A DNA stretch of 64,000 nt from contig OY751488.1 in NCBI GenBank assembly GCA_963565915.1, forward strand, positions 3,968,001 through 4,032,000, written 5' to 3'. Numbering within the stretch: position 1 is the first letter of the stretch; the number at the start of each line of letters is the position of its first letter. Under the pieces are notes generated by a model that was not told the DNA's origin, did not search any database, and saw nothing but the letters and a program-made list of their open reading frames with translations. Below, piece after piece: positions 50,228-61,384 of this stretch. Made by a program: the position numbers and the translations under genes. Source of the DNA: Entoloma clypeatum (lineage: Eukaryota; Basidiomycota; Agaricomycetes; Agaricales; Entolomataceae).

Positions 50228-52438
50228 TCAAAGAGTATAAAAGAATCCAGGTTGGCCCTCCAGGGGTTCGGTGAGCTTTCCTGCCTTGGACAGCCTGTTC
50301 AAACGTCGGAAATGGAGAGTCGTGATACACAGGACGAGGATCAAGAGGCATTGCGATCCGATGGCTGTTCCAAGACCAGGGAGGAATCGGGGTGCATCTT
50401 GTGTACGAAACGCAAATGTCCCTATGATAGCCCCCACATTGCCAAGATTCATACCATTCTGGACGGACCTTCAAAGATCGAATTCATTGACATCTGTCGC
50501 AGGGAACAGCGGTATGTGGAAGAAAAACATGCCTTTTGGAATGAGAAACTAGATTGTTGGAGGCCTGAGGAACAAGATTAGCCATCACATCCTCTGAGAC
50601 ACAACTGGAAAGAGACTTACGTAGGCCAGGATGCTAGGCCCAGTTCCCTGGTTCCCACAGACGATAAGGAAGATCCCTGTATACGGGCGTCAACAATGAA
50701 CCAGCGATATTCTTGGACAGCATCAAGATATTACCGAAATACCTGACTCCATTGTTGGAGGCGAACGCTGTCGTGAGCAATCCCACGATGCAAATGAGGG
50801 CGGGTATAACGATGAAACCAGTTCGATGCTTTGTTTTATCCGAAGCCCAAGAGAAAAACACCATGAACACGATCTATTATTTGTAATGAGTTATCGTTCG
50901 AAGTAATTGGGCCGGACGTACGGAACAAAAGTAAGGTGGTGCACTCTGCAAAATATAAATGGATGGTGAGCAAATGAAGGGCTGAGTGTGACTCACGAGA
51001 AGTAGAGATTGTGTCTTGCCCATTCCCATTCCTCGGAGGATGATTGACATGAAGTAGGATTGAGCATCTGAGCATGCGACATGAATATCGGTTCCTAGGA
51101 AGGGACGGTGTGGACAAACATGCAGGCAAGGAAACACACGCGAACATAATCCCTGTCGACGCCAGATTGTGAATCAGTGCGTGGGCCAACTAGCCCTCGT
51201 CCGCGAGTGCACCTACCATATGCCCAAATAGTCCAGTCACATAGATGTTTTAATACCACCTGTCTGGTCAATGGATCAGGAAGGGAGTCTCCCCGATCCT
51301 CTTCAACGCGTTTCAGAACGAAAGCAGTTTGCTCTGGCGTCAGAAATTTGTTTCGATGAGGGAAGTCCGGGACGAAAAACCAACACAGCACCCCAAAAAA
51401 GAGAGTCAAGGAACCCTCGATTATCTAACACCATCCATTCTTGAATTGAAAAGCGAAATGATTGTCAAGGATCCGATACTCACAAAAATCCATGCCCAAC
51501 CCTTGATACCACGTTGTCCGTCAAGCAAGGTGAACGCGTATGCTAGTATCGGACTGAAGGCACTTATGGTTGTAGGCACCAAAAGAAAGCAAGCCAGTCT
51601 ACCAGATTGCCGTAAGTGTCACTTCCAAACCATGTTAAAGATACACACCGCTTCTGTACTTCGTGACGTGTGTACCTAAGAACCCGATGAGTATTGTGGG
51701 GCGGCAGCGTAAATCAGTGTGGGACTGACCAGGTTGGGATGATAAAAAGCATTGCCGGCAAGAGGGAGGCCTGGGGTCATCGTCAGACGGGATTTTTTAT
51801 GATGTGGCAGATAATCTACCCCGAAGCTTCCCAGCAAGAGGCGCGTCACAACGAGACAGCCCCAGGTCGGCACAAATGCCGTTGCAAGCTGAACAGCACC
51901 CGATGCGGTGATGATGAACGTCAGCCAGTTGCGCACGCCGACCTTCCGCATTGCGAATATTCCGGGTAGTTGCCTAACAATGGCGTGACCTCAGCACAGG
52001 CAAACGAGCAGGAAAAATCTCACTGACAACAAGATGTAAGGGACAGAGTCAAGCGACGATATGATGCTGTAACGATTCCCTGTTTGGAGTTTCTTCACGT
52101 ACGGACGGTCAGGATGGCAAGGGGCAGAGAAGTATGGATTGTCTGACGAGATCGACACCCATGCCCGCAGTATATGCTGCTCCAATGTTGATTCGGTCAA
52201 TATCCACAACAGAGAATGACAATGCTAAGATAGGTAAGATGCGCCAATCGACATAACGCCTATAGATATGTTGCATGAGTGGTCGTAGAACTTGAGAATA
52301 ATCATTGCCTTACATCGTCTTCTTCCCAAACGCAGAGTCATAACCGCAATCGTCACCCTCAGCCTTGATCGATTCAACGGAGGACGTTTTCGGTGTGCTT
52401 GACTTGGATGGATCGTCAACCTTCGATATGAACGGCAT
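50228..52438 (-). CDS. MFS transporter, DAL5/allantoate-permease type (copy C)
   Basis: Tandem paralogue of copy A with the same exon layout: start at 52438 (MPFISKVDDPSKSSTPKTSS), stop at 50228 after GFFYTL, 5.55 kb from copy A at both ends. Blocks in order include DRINIGAAYTAGMGVDL, SSLDSVPYILLS, RKVGVRNWLTFIITASGAVQ then LATAFVPTWGCLVVTRLLLG, FFVPDFPHRNKFLTPEQTAF and IMFACVSLPAYAQSYFMSII after splicing an intron of about 50 nt. Then come FFSWASDKTKHRTGFIVIPA, FASNNGVRYFG and NVGAIIGTFAFRTQDAPRFL. No stop or frameshift was seen in the segments checked. Substrate unknown; organic anion import coupled to a cation is the family norm. Confidence 0.78.
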
Positions 52439-53519
52439 TGAAAAAATGGGAGGGTAACCTGGACAGACTCGGGTCACTGTCGGAAAGCGCTTTATGTATA
52501 CTTGTTCGTCCGTCGAGAAAAGACAGGGTCGTGAGTATGATCTTAGGGTCATCCAGTCATGGAACAGAATATTATGGATGAGACGTGTTCCCAATCGACC
52601 TCCCACCCTTACGTAGTGCTGCCGCGTGGCGAGGTACCAGCCTAATGTATTGCAGCTCCTATTTTGCAGGAGACAAGTCAAAGCTGCGAGGCTCGCTCCC
52701 GTGTCGGCTGATAACCGTGAGGAACCGCAGCGGATGAGGTGGTCAACAGACGCAGGCACGGTCCGTTTCGAGGTGAAGGGTATCGATGCATTTTTGGTAT
52801 ATTTGAAATTTTGAGGTACTTGAACCTTGAGCGAGCATCGGTGCAGCGAAGCAGCAGGAGTACTTCAATCTCGAACCTCTTCAGGTGCAGTCTCTAAAGC
52901 GCCTCTTCCATTCATGCAGGTGACTCAGAGAGCGACGCAAATGCGGGAGATCTGCCACATTGGAAGCACCCTGATGGTAATCAATTTTGATCCCAAACGT
53001 TGAGATCGTTGAGAGGCAATCCAGGGACGAGCCATCTCGCCGTCTTCCATAACCTCCCGGGCGGGGCACAGTACTGAGGGGTGAGGACTGCTGAGAAATG
53101 GCGATAAGCATGCTATAATTACAGGGCGGGGGAGAGAAAGATGAATTCAGCATACATAGAGTTGTTAGCAGTCGTGACTGGAAAGTCGAGAAGGTTGGAA
53201 ATCGGACTCACGAATCGTTGACTCAGGGTATGTACGTTTTCTGATTGATCGTTGCATGCACAAAGGAAAGCCGCTTGAAGTAAACTGAATCACGGAAGCT
53301 TTTGGCGTGAGAAGTCTGAAGGAGACTACATACATCTATCTGCTCGCAATTCGAACAGACCATCCTAGTACAGGGCTCGAGCTCTCATTTCGAGTCCTTC
53401 TCATTTTTCCTTTGGACATCACTTACCCGATTTTCATGTTGCCAACTTTCCCTTCCGCCGCAACACGGGTGCAGGCCCGCGCGTCGCCTTGGATGGGTTT
53501 TCGACTGTCTTATGTTATC
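52439..53519. repeat. 5' flank of MFS copy C, part of the tandem duplication
   Basis: Counterpart of 46,889-47,890 with many substitutions and indels. No gene of its own. Confidence 0.7.
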
Positions 53520-53720
53520 TTGATAATCACATTGAGCGATCACGGCATTAAGGGCTGGCAGCAAGTCAGGATATCAGAAGGGTTGACAGAATTTCGGACG
53601 ATGGTCCACGGAGTGCGGTTCTGGGATTCGGTGTTGGGTGTACGGAGAAAGAAGAGCACGTTGAGAACTATCATGATGTATTGAACGTTGAACAAGTACA
53701 GTTATTTGGCCGCACTTACG
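53520..53720 (-). pseudogene. truncated 3' stub of a fourth MFS-unit copy (copy D)
   Basis: Matches the 3' end of copy B (47,899-48,090): GATCACGGCATT..GGGC, GTCAGGATAT/GC, CGACGATGGTCCA and AAAGAAGAGCACGTTGAGAAC occur in the same order. It stops at about 53,720, shortly before a 330-bp repeat begins at 53,795. So it is what is left of the unit that should follow copy C. Confidence 0.7.
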
Positions 53721-53794
53721 GGGGATCGTGAGTCAGATCTCTCGGGCGGTGCACAATCGTGATGCCTCTTTCGGGGGATCTGGCTGCCGCAGAG

Positions 53795-54128
53795 GGATGA
53801 TGCAGATGAGTGGAAAGGGTTGCCGTGATCATGGATGTTTGATGGCAACCGAATTCGTTCATCAAAAAAAAAGTATTCTATGGGTGACCGGGTGTTGCAA
53901 AGCTTTCTAAAGAGGGCTTATCGTGCTACATCCACCGCCTCAAATGACTTAATTCTTTTACCCTCGTACAGCCTGGCTTTCTGGCTTTGATTCTCTCCAC
54001 TTGATCTTGAGGATATGTGGTGAGGAAAAATAACTGGAGCGGGAGGAAATTGGCACACCATTTTCACTAGGTTATGCAAAATATGTCACACTCGGGTCAC
54101 ATCATAATTTACTTGACTTTAAACTCTG
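53795..54128 (+). repeat. left copy of a ~330-bp direct repeat
   Basis: Runs from GGATGATGCAGATGAGTGG to TTGACTTTAAACTCTG and recurs at 60,884-61,207 with few differences, the largest being a short deletion near the end of the right copy. Same orientation. It could be a solo LTR-like unit or a non-autonomous element; no TG..CA ends are evident. Confidence 0.85.
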
Positions 54129-54231
54129 CTAATCAGAGACGCTTTGTGCCCAGAGGCGAGCAAATGTTAGGCGAAACGCGGTCGTACCCCATATTCCAGT
54201 GGTACGACCCGATAAAATTGCGCATGAGGCT
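54129..54231 (+). repeat. 103-bp direct repeat, copy 1 (outer, B2-like)
   Basis: Begins CTAATCAGAGACGCTTTGTG, ends GCATGAGGCT. Near-identical to 54,608-54,710. Together with the tyrosine recombinase reading toward it, the two copies fit the split direct repeats of Ngaro-type retroelements. Confidence 0.8.
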
Positions 54232-54607
54232 GACATGATAGACTACATAACTAGTAGAGAAGATGAGTAGTATTATATGGGAAGAGGTGGGAGGGTATGC
54301 GAAAGAAAAACGGGGTGCAGAGCGTTTGCGAGCAGAAAGACTGAGGGAACGAAACCGCTCCGCTCCGAATATAAAGGTGTGGTGCTACATGTCTCATATG
54401 TGTAAGGTATGTGTGCGCAGGCACAGACCATGTCCCGCGGGGACGGTGCAGAGGTTCACATCCTGTGGGGGTGTGAACATGCGACGCTCAGCGGAGCGAG
54501 AGTGTCTTGGTTGATGTGTCCCGTGGGGAAACCAACCAGCGGCGAGAATGACTCGCAGAGTCGCGTGTGCTCATGATTAGCCTACTATAATCTGCAATTA
54601 AAGCCGA

Positions 54608-54710
54608 CTAATCAGAGATGCTTTGTGCCCAGAGGCGAGCAAATGTTAGGCGAAACACGGTTGTACCCCATATTCCGGTGGTATGACCCGATAAAATTGC
54701 ACATGAGGCT
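54608..54710 (+). repeat. 103-bp direct repeat, copy 2 (inner, B1-like)
   Basis: Same unit as 54,129-54,231 with about eight mismatches. A TTTA microsatellite follows at about 54,739-54,764. Confidence 0.8.
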
Positions 54711-54804
54711 ACAGGCTAAAAGGGAGGGAGAGAGGGAAATTTATTTATTTATTTATTTATTTTAAGAAGGGAAAAAAAAAGGAGAAGGGGTTGAGGGACG
54801 ATGG

Positions 54805-55848
54805 TTATGCATGATTTTGAGAAAGGCGATAAGATAAAAGGGCAGCGAGGAGATAAGGATGGCGACATATATAAATTTGGAAAGTGTTGGATGACCATCT
54901 GCATATGGCTTATATGAGGTGTGGCAGTATGCCAGCTTCAGCTAGCGCGGTAGCACCACCAGCCCGAAGGGAATGACCACCAACATTGATGGTGGAATGT
55001 TGGTGGAGTTTATTGAGGAACCAAGCATGGGTGGGGATTGATCCGTCGTTTTTAAGCCATAGCTGTGGATGGTGGGGGAAATGCGCATCACATGATTTTA
55101 AATAACTGTGAAAAGCAGAAAAAGGGTCATCGCCCATTGACATCTGTTGGAGGAGAACACGATTGCCTTCAAAAAAGCGGTCCCCTTTATGTCCTGGGAG
55201 CCAGAATGAAAAGCCGTGGGGAAGGAGTTCTACTGAGTGTTGGAGGATGACTTTGCGAAAGTCTTGTAGTGCTTTCTTGTCCAGCCACACAAGTTCCCCT
55301 ACACACATCAAGGCATGAAAGCCGGTGGTGAGAATAGCAAAGAAAAGCTTGTCATCATGTGGAGAGGAGGTATGAAGGTATAGGGGGTGAAGTTCTGCAA
55401 TTTCAGTGCAGGATAAAGGGCGTTTCCGTATTGTGGGTGAAAGAAATAACTTTTTGCAGCCTTGTAAAGTTCTGGTGATGAGATGGTGACGGTGAATCTG
55501 GTGCACATCGGGGTAGAAAGATTCAAGTTGATTGCAGATGCCTGTGAGATAGTTATGAATGGTGTTGGGTTTAACAAAATGTGACATATAGACAACAAAA
55601 AAACTGAGGGTGTCAACCGACGGCTCGATGGGGAAATTGTGGTTGTGGCAGAAGGCAAGGTAGGCATTGAGTCCAGATGTATAATTCATGACAGATGAAG
55701 CATCAAGAACACTGCCAAGAGCGATAGCTCGTTCATGGCAAAGGTGTTCAATGGTCCACACAGGTTGACGGGGCTGTGTGGACGGGCAGATAGCAGGAGT
55801 CATTTTTCTGCTGCCCCCAGTGCTAAATGAGGGGGTGTGAAGTCTCAA
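54805..55848 (-). pseudogene. tyrosine recombinase of a DIRS/Ngaro-like retroelement
   Basis: The frame opens at 55848, stops at TAA 54910-54912, and continues in the same frame to 54805. The upstream part has the SAM-like N-terminal region (SSVMNYTSGLNAYLAFCHNH, FVVYMSHFVKPNTIHNYLTG). The catalytic domain has GFHALMCVGELVW, where the first catalytic Arg is replaced by Cys, then GHKGDRFFEGN and the H-x-x-R box GGHSLRAGGATALAEAG. After the stop come RWSSNTFQIYI with the expected Trp and nucleophile Tyr. In living elements this enzyme inserts circular DNA copies. Two lesions (Arg to Cys and the stop, at a position where related proteins have Gln) make it inactive. Confidence 0.8.
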
Positions 55849-56453
55849 ATTTTGAGGCCATCAGCTTGAGCATAGGCATGATCATCATCGAAACATGAAA
55901 GGGCATCTGCAACGCCATTTTCAAGACCTGGAATCCATAGAATGTGCAGTTGAATATGGTATTGTAGAATTAGATCAACGGTTGTGAGGAGGAGTAGATT
56001 GTAACCCGGTTTTGTATGGAGCATGTTAAACATGTCAACGGTATTGCTGTTGTCCGTAAAAATGACAACACATTGTGGAAGTGGGCGAATCTGCTCAACG
56101 GCATAGAGAAAGGCCAAAACTACAGTGTAAGCTTCTTTGTAGAAGATGCACAGATCCGCAATGAACTTGGGATCAGTGATAGCATGATGGAAACTGAGTG
56201 AACGGGATGGGAGCCAAAAACCCATACCAGTTGGGCAAGCATCAGCAAGAAGTGTGGCATCTGCTTCATTGGCACCCCACGCTGTTGCATCCATCATGTG
56301 TATGCCATCCGAATATTCGAAATGACGTAGAAACCAGGCAAGCTCGTTACAGAGAGAAATGCTGACCCACAGACGCTCATGAGGCTGAGACTTTTCTTTC
56401 ATTTTGGCATATAATTCTGATAAACTGGGTCTGAGCAAGGGATAGACATTCAA
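55845..56453 (-). pseudogene. RNase H region of the same retroelement, interrupted
   Basis: Overlaps the recombinase start by four bases (ATGA). It shows a DIRS-type RNase H: LLADACPTGMGFWLPS, CIFYKEAYTVVLAFLYAVEQ, VVIFTDNSNTVDMFNML and ILWIPGLENGVADALS. Upstream the reading continues NVYPLLRPSLSELYAKM and is then broken at 56,454 by the TIR element. It resumes beyond it at 57,800 (FQHIAGWLNWALN), where a frameshift is also present. The reverse transcriptase itself is missing. Confidence 0.8.
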
Positions 56454-57806
56454 CCGCAGTAGGAACCGCCCCCGTTTTCATCGATTTTTTTTCCATTATG
56501 GTCGATCAAATTCAATTCCATTGATTTTGATCACCTCTGAGCCTCACGTTGTTGCAAGGGTGAGCACTTTGTTCCTCCAGATGATGGTATGCCCACGGCC
56601 CTCTGTTCACACATTATGGTCACTTCACGTCGCGGGACTCGAGCAGACTTCTTCAAGTTCCCACTTGGCTCTCACACCTCTACAGTGATTCCACCTCTAT
56701 CTCGGCGACCGTCGACATCACCACATTTCCTCTACCTTCCCCTCATTCTTCTTCTATGCAGAAGATCCACTCTTACTACCTGACAGATAACCAGCTTTTG
56801 ACTATGCTCATTGCATTCCTTGGGCTGGATGTGATCTCACCAATTTGGATGTCGTTCAGGACAATGCAGGTATGCTCCGGTGCATGACATGGTACACTTT
56901 GTAATACTTAGGCTGTGGTATTCCACTCAGGCATATCAACCAACTGAGGTTGCTCACGCAGATGGAGAGGACCACAATGCAAACCAACCTGAAGTGAAGC
57001 TCTGTTGACTGTCGCCCCCTTGCCGCGGACTGCCCTGTGTGTCGGCCCTGGCCGGCAGGTGAATATACCCCATCCATCGTCTCTAGCTTCTCTCACACAT
57101 CCTTTTATTGGAGTTACCTGTCATCATGCGCAAGAGCACCGGAATGTGATGGTTTCAACAGAGAGCTCAACATGGACAGTACGTTCCCTAGCTTTACTCA
57201 TCTGGATTTCGCCGGCTATGTTAGAAGGTCTATGAGCCAAAGGTTGGCTGCTTTCAGTTCTCCGGTTAGCATCCCTTATATACCATCTAACATAAGTACC
57301 TTTATCTCCAACTCACTGGCCCCTGTCGCGATTTTTGTTCTGGTTGGTTGTCGGCTCCATTCTGCATGGCTGTGCCCTCGTTCTTGATGTCATCGCTCAC
57401 TCAATTCTATTGTCTTTGTATTGGGATGGTGAACCTTATCGCAGGTCACTGGTAGGGAAATGGATATAAGTATTAGACTACAGTATGAGCTTAGAACAAA
57501 TTGATTTTTTTTTCCCATTTTTGTGTGAACGCGACCAGCAGCCAGTGAAGTGAGAAGAAATGAATCAAAATTTCTAGAAATCGACCATAACAGATATTAT
57601 CATTTTCGTTCGTTCTATCGCTAGGACATGACACCAGCACTTTTCATTTCCATTGATTTCATCAACTGAAATGAATTAAAATGGATGACAATCATTTTAT
57701 ATTCAGAATGCCACACATATTCATTTAAACTCCATTTTCATCCATCCTATCGATAGAAATGGAATTAAATCGATGAAAACGGGGGTGGTTCCTACTGGGA
57801 TTCAAC
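56448..57806. mobile_element. 1,345-bp TIR element with 7-bp target duplication
   Basis: The element spans 56,455-57,799. Its ends are inverted: the left reads CGCAGTAGGAACCGCCCCCG and the right, complemented, CCCAGTAGGAACCACCCCCG, both followed by TTTTCATCGATTT. ATTCAAC is present on both sides (56,448-56,454 and 57,800-57,806), a 7-bp target site duplication. Removing the element and one ATTCAAC restores the RNase H reading of the host element. No transposase was recognised inside, so it is probably non-autonomous. Confidence 0.85.
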
Positions 57807-57905
57807 GCCCAGTTGAGCCAGCCGGCTATGTGCTGGAAGGACTCCCAGGCGTTTAGCGCGAACCACAAGATCTATAGTTTTACCACCGGCGCTCGTCAAT
57901 GTTTC
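57807..57905 (-). pseudogene. 5' remnant of the DIRS/Ngaro-like coding region
   Basis: Minus-strand continuation of the retroelement beyond the TIR insertion (TIDLVVRA in one frame and WESFQHIAGWLNWALN in another, so one frameshift). It ends abruptly at about 57,905, so the reverse transcriptase part was lost. Confidence 0.65.
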
Positions 57906-57912
57906 ACCACAT

Positions 57913-58278
57913 GTGAACATAAACATGAACAGTTTGCCTCATTTCCCATCAGTCCAATATTTTAATGACTGTTATTCAGGATCAGGGTCCCATACAATGC
58001 TGACTTACAATTGTATTGATGACCCAACAAGCCCTTTCTCAATTCCAGATCCCTCGCAAACAATTCCCAGGCAGTCAGATGGGTATAGGTTCTGCCTGTA
58101 CCTCGAAACCCATGGATTTCAGCGAGGTGCTGCCGACCAAATCAAAGATATCTTCGCAAGGTCTCGATCTGAGGTAGAATTTCTTCAAGAAGCCGGCAAA
58201 CAGTTGAGTGTTGTGTATGGTCCGGCCCACTATATTTTCCATCTCTTGACCAACGCAATGGAACTGTCGTCAGACTGA
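57913..58278 (+). CDS. orphan 121-residue open frame in repeat region
   Basis: Begins MNINMNSLPHFPSVQYFNDC and ends HLLTNAMELSSD. It has a plausible amino-acid mix with a helical second half (GAADQIKDIFARSRSEVEFL), but no family I recognise and no partner exons. It may be a fragment of a gene carried by a mobile element. Confidence 0.35.
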   Translation: MNINMNSLPHFPSVQYFNDCYSGSGSHTMLTYNCIDDPTSPFSIPDPSQTIPRQSDGYRFCLYLETHGFQRGAADQIKDIFARSRSEVEFLQEAGKQLSVVYGPAHYIFHLLTNAMELSSD

Positions 58279-58739
58279 AGTCTGTATTAGAGCAGTATTA
58301 GAGCATATACTATACAATACAATGCATTCCACACGAGAAATAAAACATGAGAAAGTTTGATTTTGTACCTACTGACCTGGCCCATATTGATCCCGGATAT
58401 GCCACTAATTATTGATGTGTTGGCTTGAGAACAGTGGTCAGATTGAAGTCCATCTCTGTATCAGTGCGAGTACACTGCACCATGTACCTGAGATGCATCT
58501 TGAATTTACCTACTTACCGATGAGGCCCTACATCATCTCAATAGTCATCCCACCCTACGCCTTCAGTGTTATTAAGAGAAACATTTTTTATCACTGTAAA
58601 AATCATATTTTGAGCTTGTGTGGTGGCTCTATCTTGAACTGAGTCATGGTGAAGACAAACAGTGCCTTTGGATGCCTCCTCAGTGCCTCGTGCACCAAGT
58701 AATCACAAAAGCCACGCAAGCCCTGGAAGACATGTACCA

Positions 58740-59030
58740 AGCACGCCACCATCAGGCTGACCCCCGCACAGAAGGCTGAGAAGAAACACTGATGACTTGA
58801 GGAAAAAATCAGCTATGAAGAGAGCCTCCAAAATGCTTTCGCTGAGGTCACAAAGCTTGCCAAAGGCCTTCATGCCCAGTTTCCTAAACACCCCGTTCAG
58901 TACTACCTTGAAGCTATCATGCAGGTCAGCTGGCTGCAAAAGAAACAATGAGATGTTGGAGCTTGGAATGCCTTCATCAGCATGGAGGTCAAGCGCTTGA
59001 ATTCTGGTGAGTCTCAATCGACATCGACCC
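58740..59030 (+). pseudogene. degenerate mobile-element-associated coding fragment
   Basis: Plus-strand reading with stops: ESLQNAFAEVTKLAKGLHAQ, FPKHPVQYYLEAIMQVSWLQ, then (after a stop) GAWNAFISMEVKRLNS. The last motif resembles a WNAFxxxxxxxLN block I associate with open reading frames spread in agaricomycete repeats. Assignment is tentative. Confidence 0.4.
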
Positions 59031-59545
59031 ACATTGGTTATTATGATGAATCCATTCCATGAATTCTTTGCAGAGCTCCCTGTTGAAGCAGGTGGTAAAT
59101 AATGGTATGGGCAGTAGATTTTCATAATACTATGTAGTGAATCATAAAAGCGTCACTTCCACAGAGAACCTGAGGTCAGAATTTTGGCCTGCATACTTTG
59201 GACATGGTGATTAAACATGACCAAGATCACCAAAAGATCAACAACCCCTGAACCGATGTGAATATGAACCTGACGTGATGTGGGAAAAGGTGAAAACGGC
59301 CACCAGAGCAACAGACTTTGGTGTAAATGAGGGACTTGCGTGTGACTGATCGGAAGGATCCTCTGAGCATCGGAACATGAATGAGCCGGGTGCACATGGG
59401 TGGTTGACCACCAGTAATGACTGGCACCCCACACGACAGAAAAGGATCCCCCAAAGAAGGGGTGAGGCATGTGCGGGACAACCACTGCGGCGTGGTGACA
59501 AGGCTGAGCGGTACCCAGAGACTGGCACATGGCTTCCAAGTATTG
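59031..59545. other. repeat-region spacer
   Basis: Opposed short frames only. The base composition suggests decayed repeat sequence; no family recognised. Confidence 0.35.
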
Positions 59546-59546
59546 A

Positions 59547-60044
59547 GGGGTGAGAATTCACAGAGGTATTGGGCGCGCATGGGTGCGTTGATCGCAGGCG
59601 GTGGCAATACTAAACGGCATCAGATGATTTAGTATTGGGTAGTTACGGGATCAGTGGGAATAAGGGACTTACATGTGATGGAGGGGAAGCATCAAGGATG
59701 CAGGTCGAGCATGATGTCGTAGATCGTTGTCCATGACAGCGTACGCAGGTTGGGGATGAGTAAAGGGATTGCACCATTGCACGCAATGACACACAATGTA
59801 AGGGGTGAGAATTCACAGATGGGTTTGGCATGAGTGGGTGCGTTGATCGCAGGCGGTGGCAATACTAAACGGCATCGGATGATTTAGTTACGAGGTCAGT
59901 GGGAATAAGGGGACTTACATGTGATGGAGGCGAAGCATTGAGGATGCAGGTTGAGCACGATAGTTGTAGATTGTCATCCATGACAGCGTGCGCGGGTTGG
60001 GGGCAGGTGGAGGGATTGCACCGTTGCACGCAATGACACGCGAT
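59547..60044 (+). repeat. tandem repeat, ~255-bp period, two units
   Basis: Unit 1 starts at 59,547 and unit 2 at 59,802, each opening GGGGTGAGAATTCACAG. They then share GTTGATCGCAGGCGGTGGCA, a GACTTACATGTGATGGAGG block, CATGACAGCGT and TTGCACGCAATGACAC in order. Minus-strand frames across it are by-products of the repeat. Confidence 0.8.
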
Positions 60045-60883
60045 GAAAAAGGGACCTTCCAACATTGGGTGGTGAGGGTTGATAGACTCCGAAGTAGGTG
60101 GAAAAGAAGGGACATACACATGATGGTGGAGGAAAGCAGTTACAGAGGAATGATTGAGGGACATTAGTTGCCCTGCTGATCATCGTTGATGACAATGGCA
60201 AGTATGGTTTGATGATTGTGATCAATGTGAGGGTGGCCCGTGGATCGCGCACAGCAGAGGGCGGCCTGCGAAGTGGAACATTGTATTGTCGTTATTGGTG
60301 CCATCAAACAGTGCTTAGCGTTGTTGAATGACGAGAAGGAAAAGGGTGGGAATGGATGTCCCACGGGACACAGCAGCACGTCACTGGTGAACAGCGGTGG
60401 GCGGGGAGGAAGAGGGGACGGAAGAGAGGAGGGAAGGGGCAGGGGACATCTGACAATGAGGTTGCAGCGGCTGATCGTTGATTGATGGGAGCGAGCACAG
60501 GAGTCTGGATGGACCGGTGGTAGCTGGAGGCAGTGGATTATGTATCACAGTTTACATAAGAAGGGAGGGACTTAGCAGGGTCAGTATGAGGTGGGGCAGG
60601 GCGCGCGAGGCAGCGTTGATAGCTGTTGATGGCAATGGGACTGAATGTTGATGACAACAACAGGGACAGGACATGATGATGGGAAATGATGGGCATTGAT
60701 GAAGAATGATGGCATAAAGGTCGTCTGTCTTAGCATCTGAGGGCTTTTCTCATTTAGGCATTAAGTAGAATTAACAGGGAATTACTGGCAGTTAGTGGGA
60801 TAAAGTGAGTTTCAGGCCTGTAAACCTGCCGTACCCAGGGTCTATGGCAGGTCTATGATCCTATCATATTGTGATGTTGAGGT
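60045..60883. other. G-rich repeat-region spacer
   Basis: Purine-biased, with many GATGATGG-like words. No gene seen. Confidence 0.4.
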
Positions 60884-61207
60884 GGATGATGCAGATGAGT
60901 GGAAAGGGTTGCCATGATCATGGATGTTTGATGGCAACCAAATTGGTTCATCAAAAAAAAAGTATACTATGGGTGACCGGGTGTTGCAAAGCTTTCTAAA
61001 GAGGGCTTATTGTGCTACATCCACCACCTCAAATGACTTAATTCTTTTACCCTCGTACAGCCTGGCTTTCTGGCTTTGATTCTCTCCACTTGATCTTGAG
61101 GATATGTGGTGAGGAAAAATAACTGGAGCAGGAGGAAATTGGCCACTAGGTTATGCAAAATATGTCACACTCGGGTCACATCATAATTTACTTGACTTTA
61201 AACTCTG
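60884..61207 (+). repeat. right copy of the ~330-bp direct repeat
   Basis: Partner of 53,795-54,128, same orientation, about 324 bases. The 6.76-kb interval between the copies holds the retroelement remains and tandem repeats. Confidence 0.85.
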
Positions 61208-61384
61208 TTTACTGAAGACTAATCACGGCGCGTGATTGCTCCGCATGAGTGCTTCACAGTCCCCATGTGGACTCCGCCAACGATCCCCATGTGGATCTCA
61301 GGCCTTCGTGTTGCATTCAGAGTCCCTGCGCGTGACTTGTGCACTCAGCTATGCTACTGGCAATGGTTGGGTCATGGCTCTCAC

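Noticed and set aside
53795..54128. Reading the 330-bp repeats as LTRs of the DIRS/Ngaro-like element
   Set aside because: That element class has split or inverted repeats rather than LTRs, the repeat lies outside the 103-bp B repeats, and its ends lack TG..CA.
59153..60498. Several minus-strand frames of 60-128 codons
   Set aside because: They repeat one another because the DNA is a tandem repeat; no sign of a real protein.
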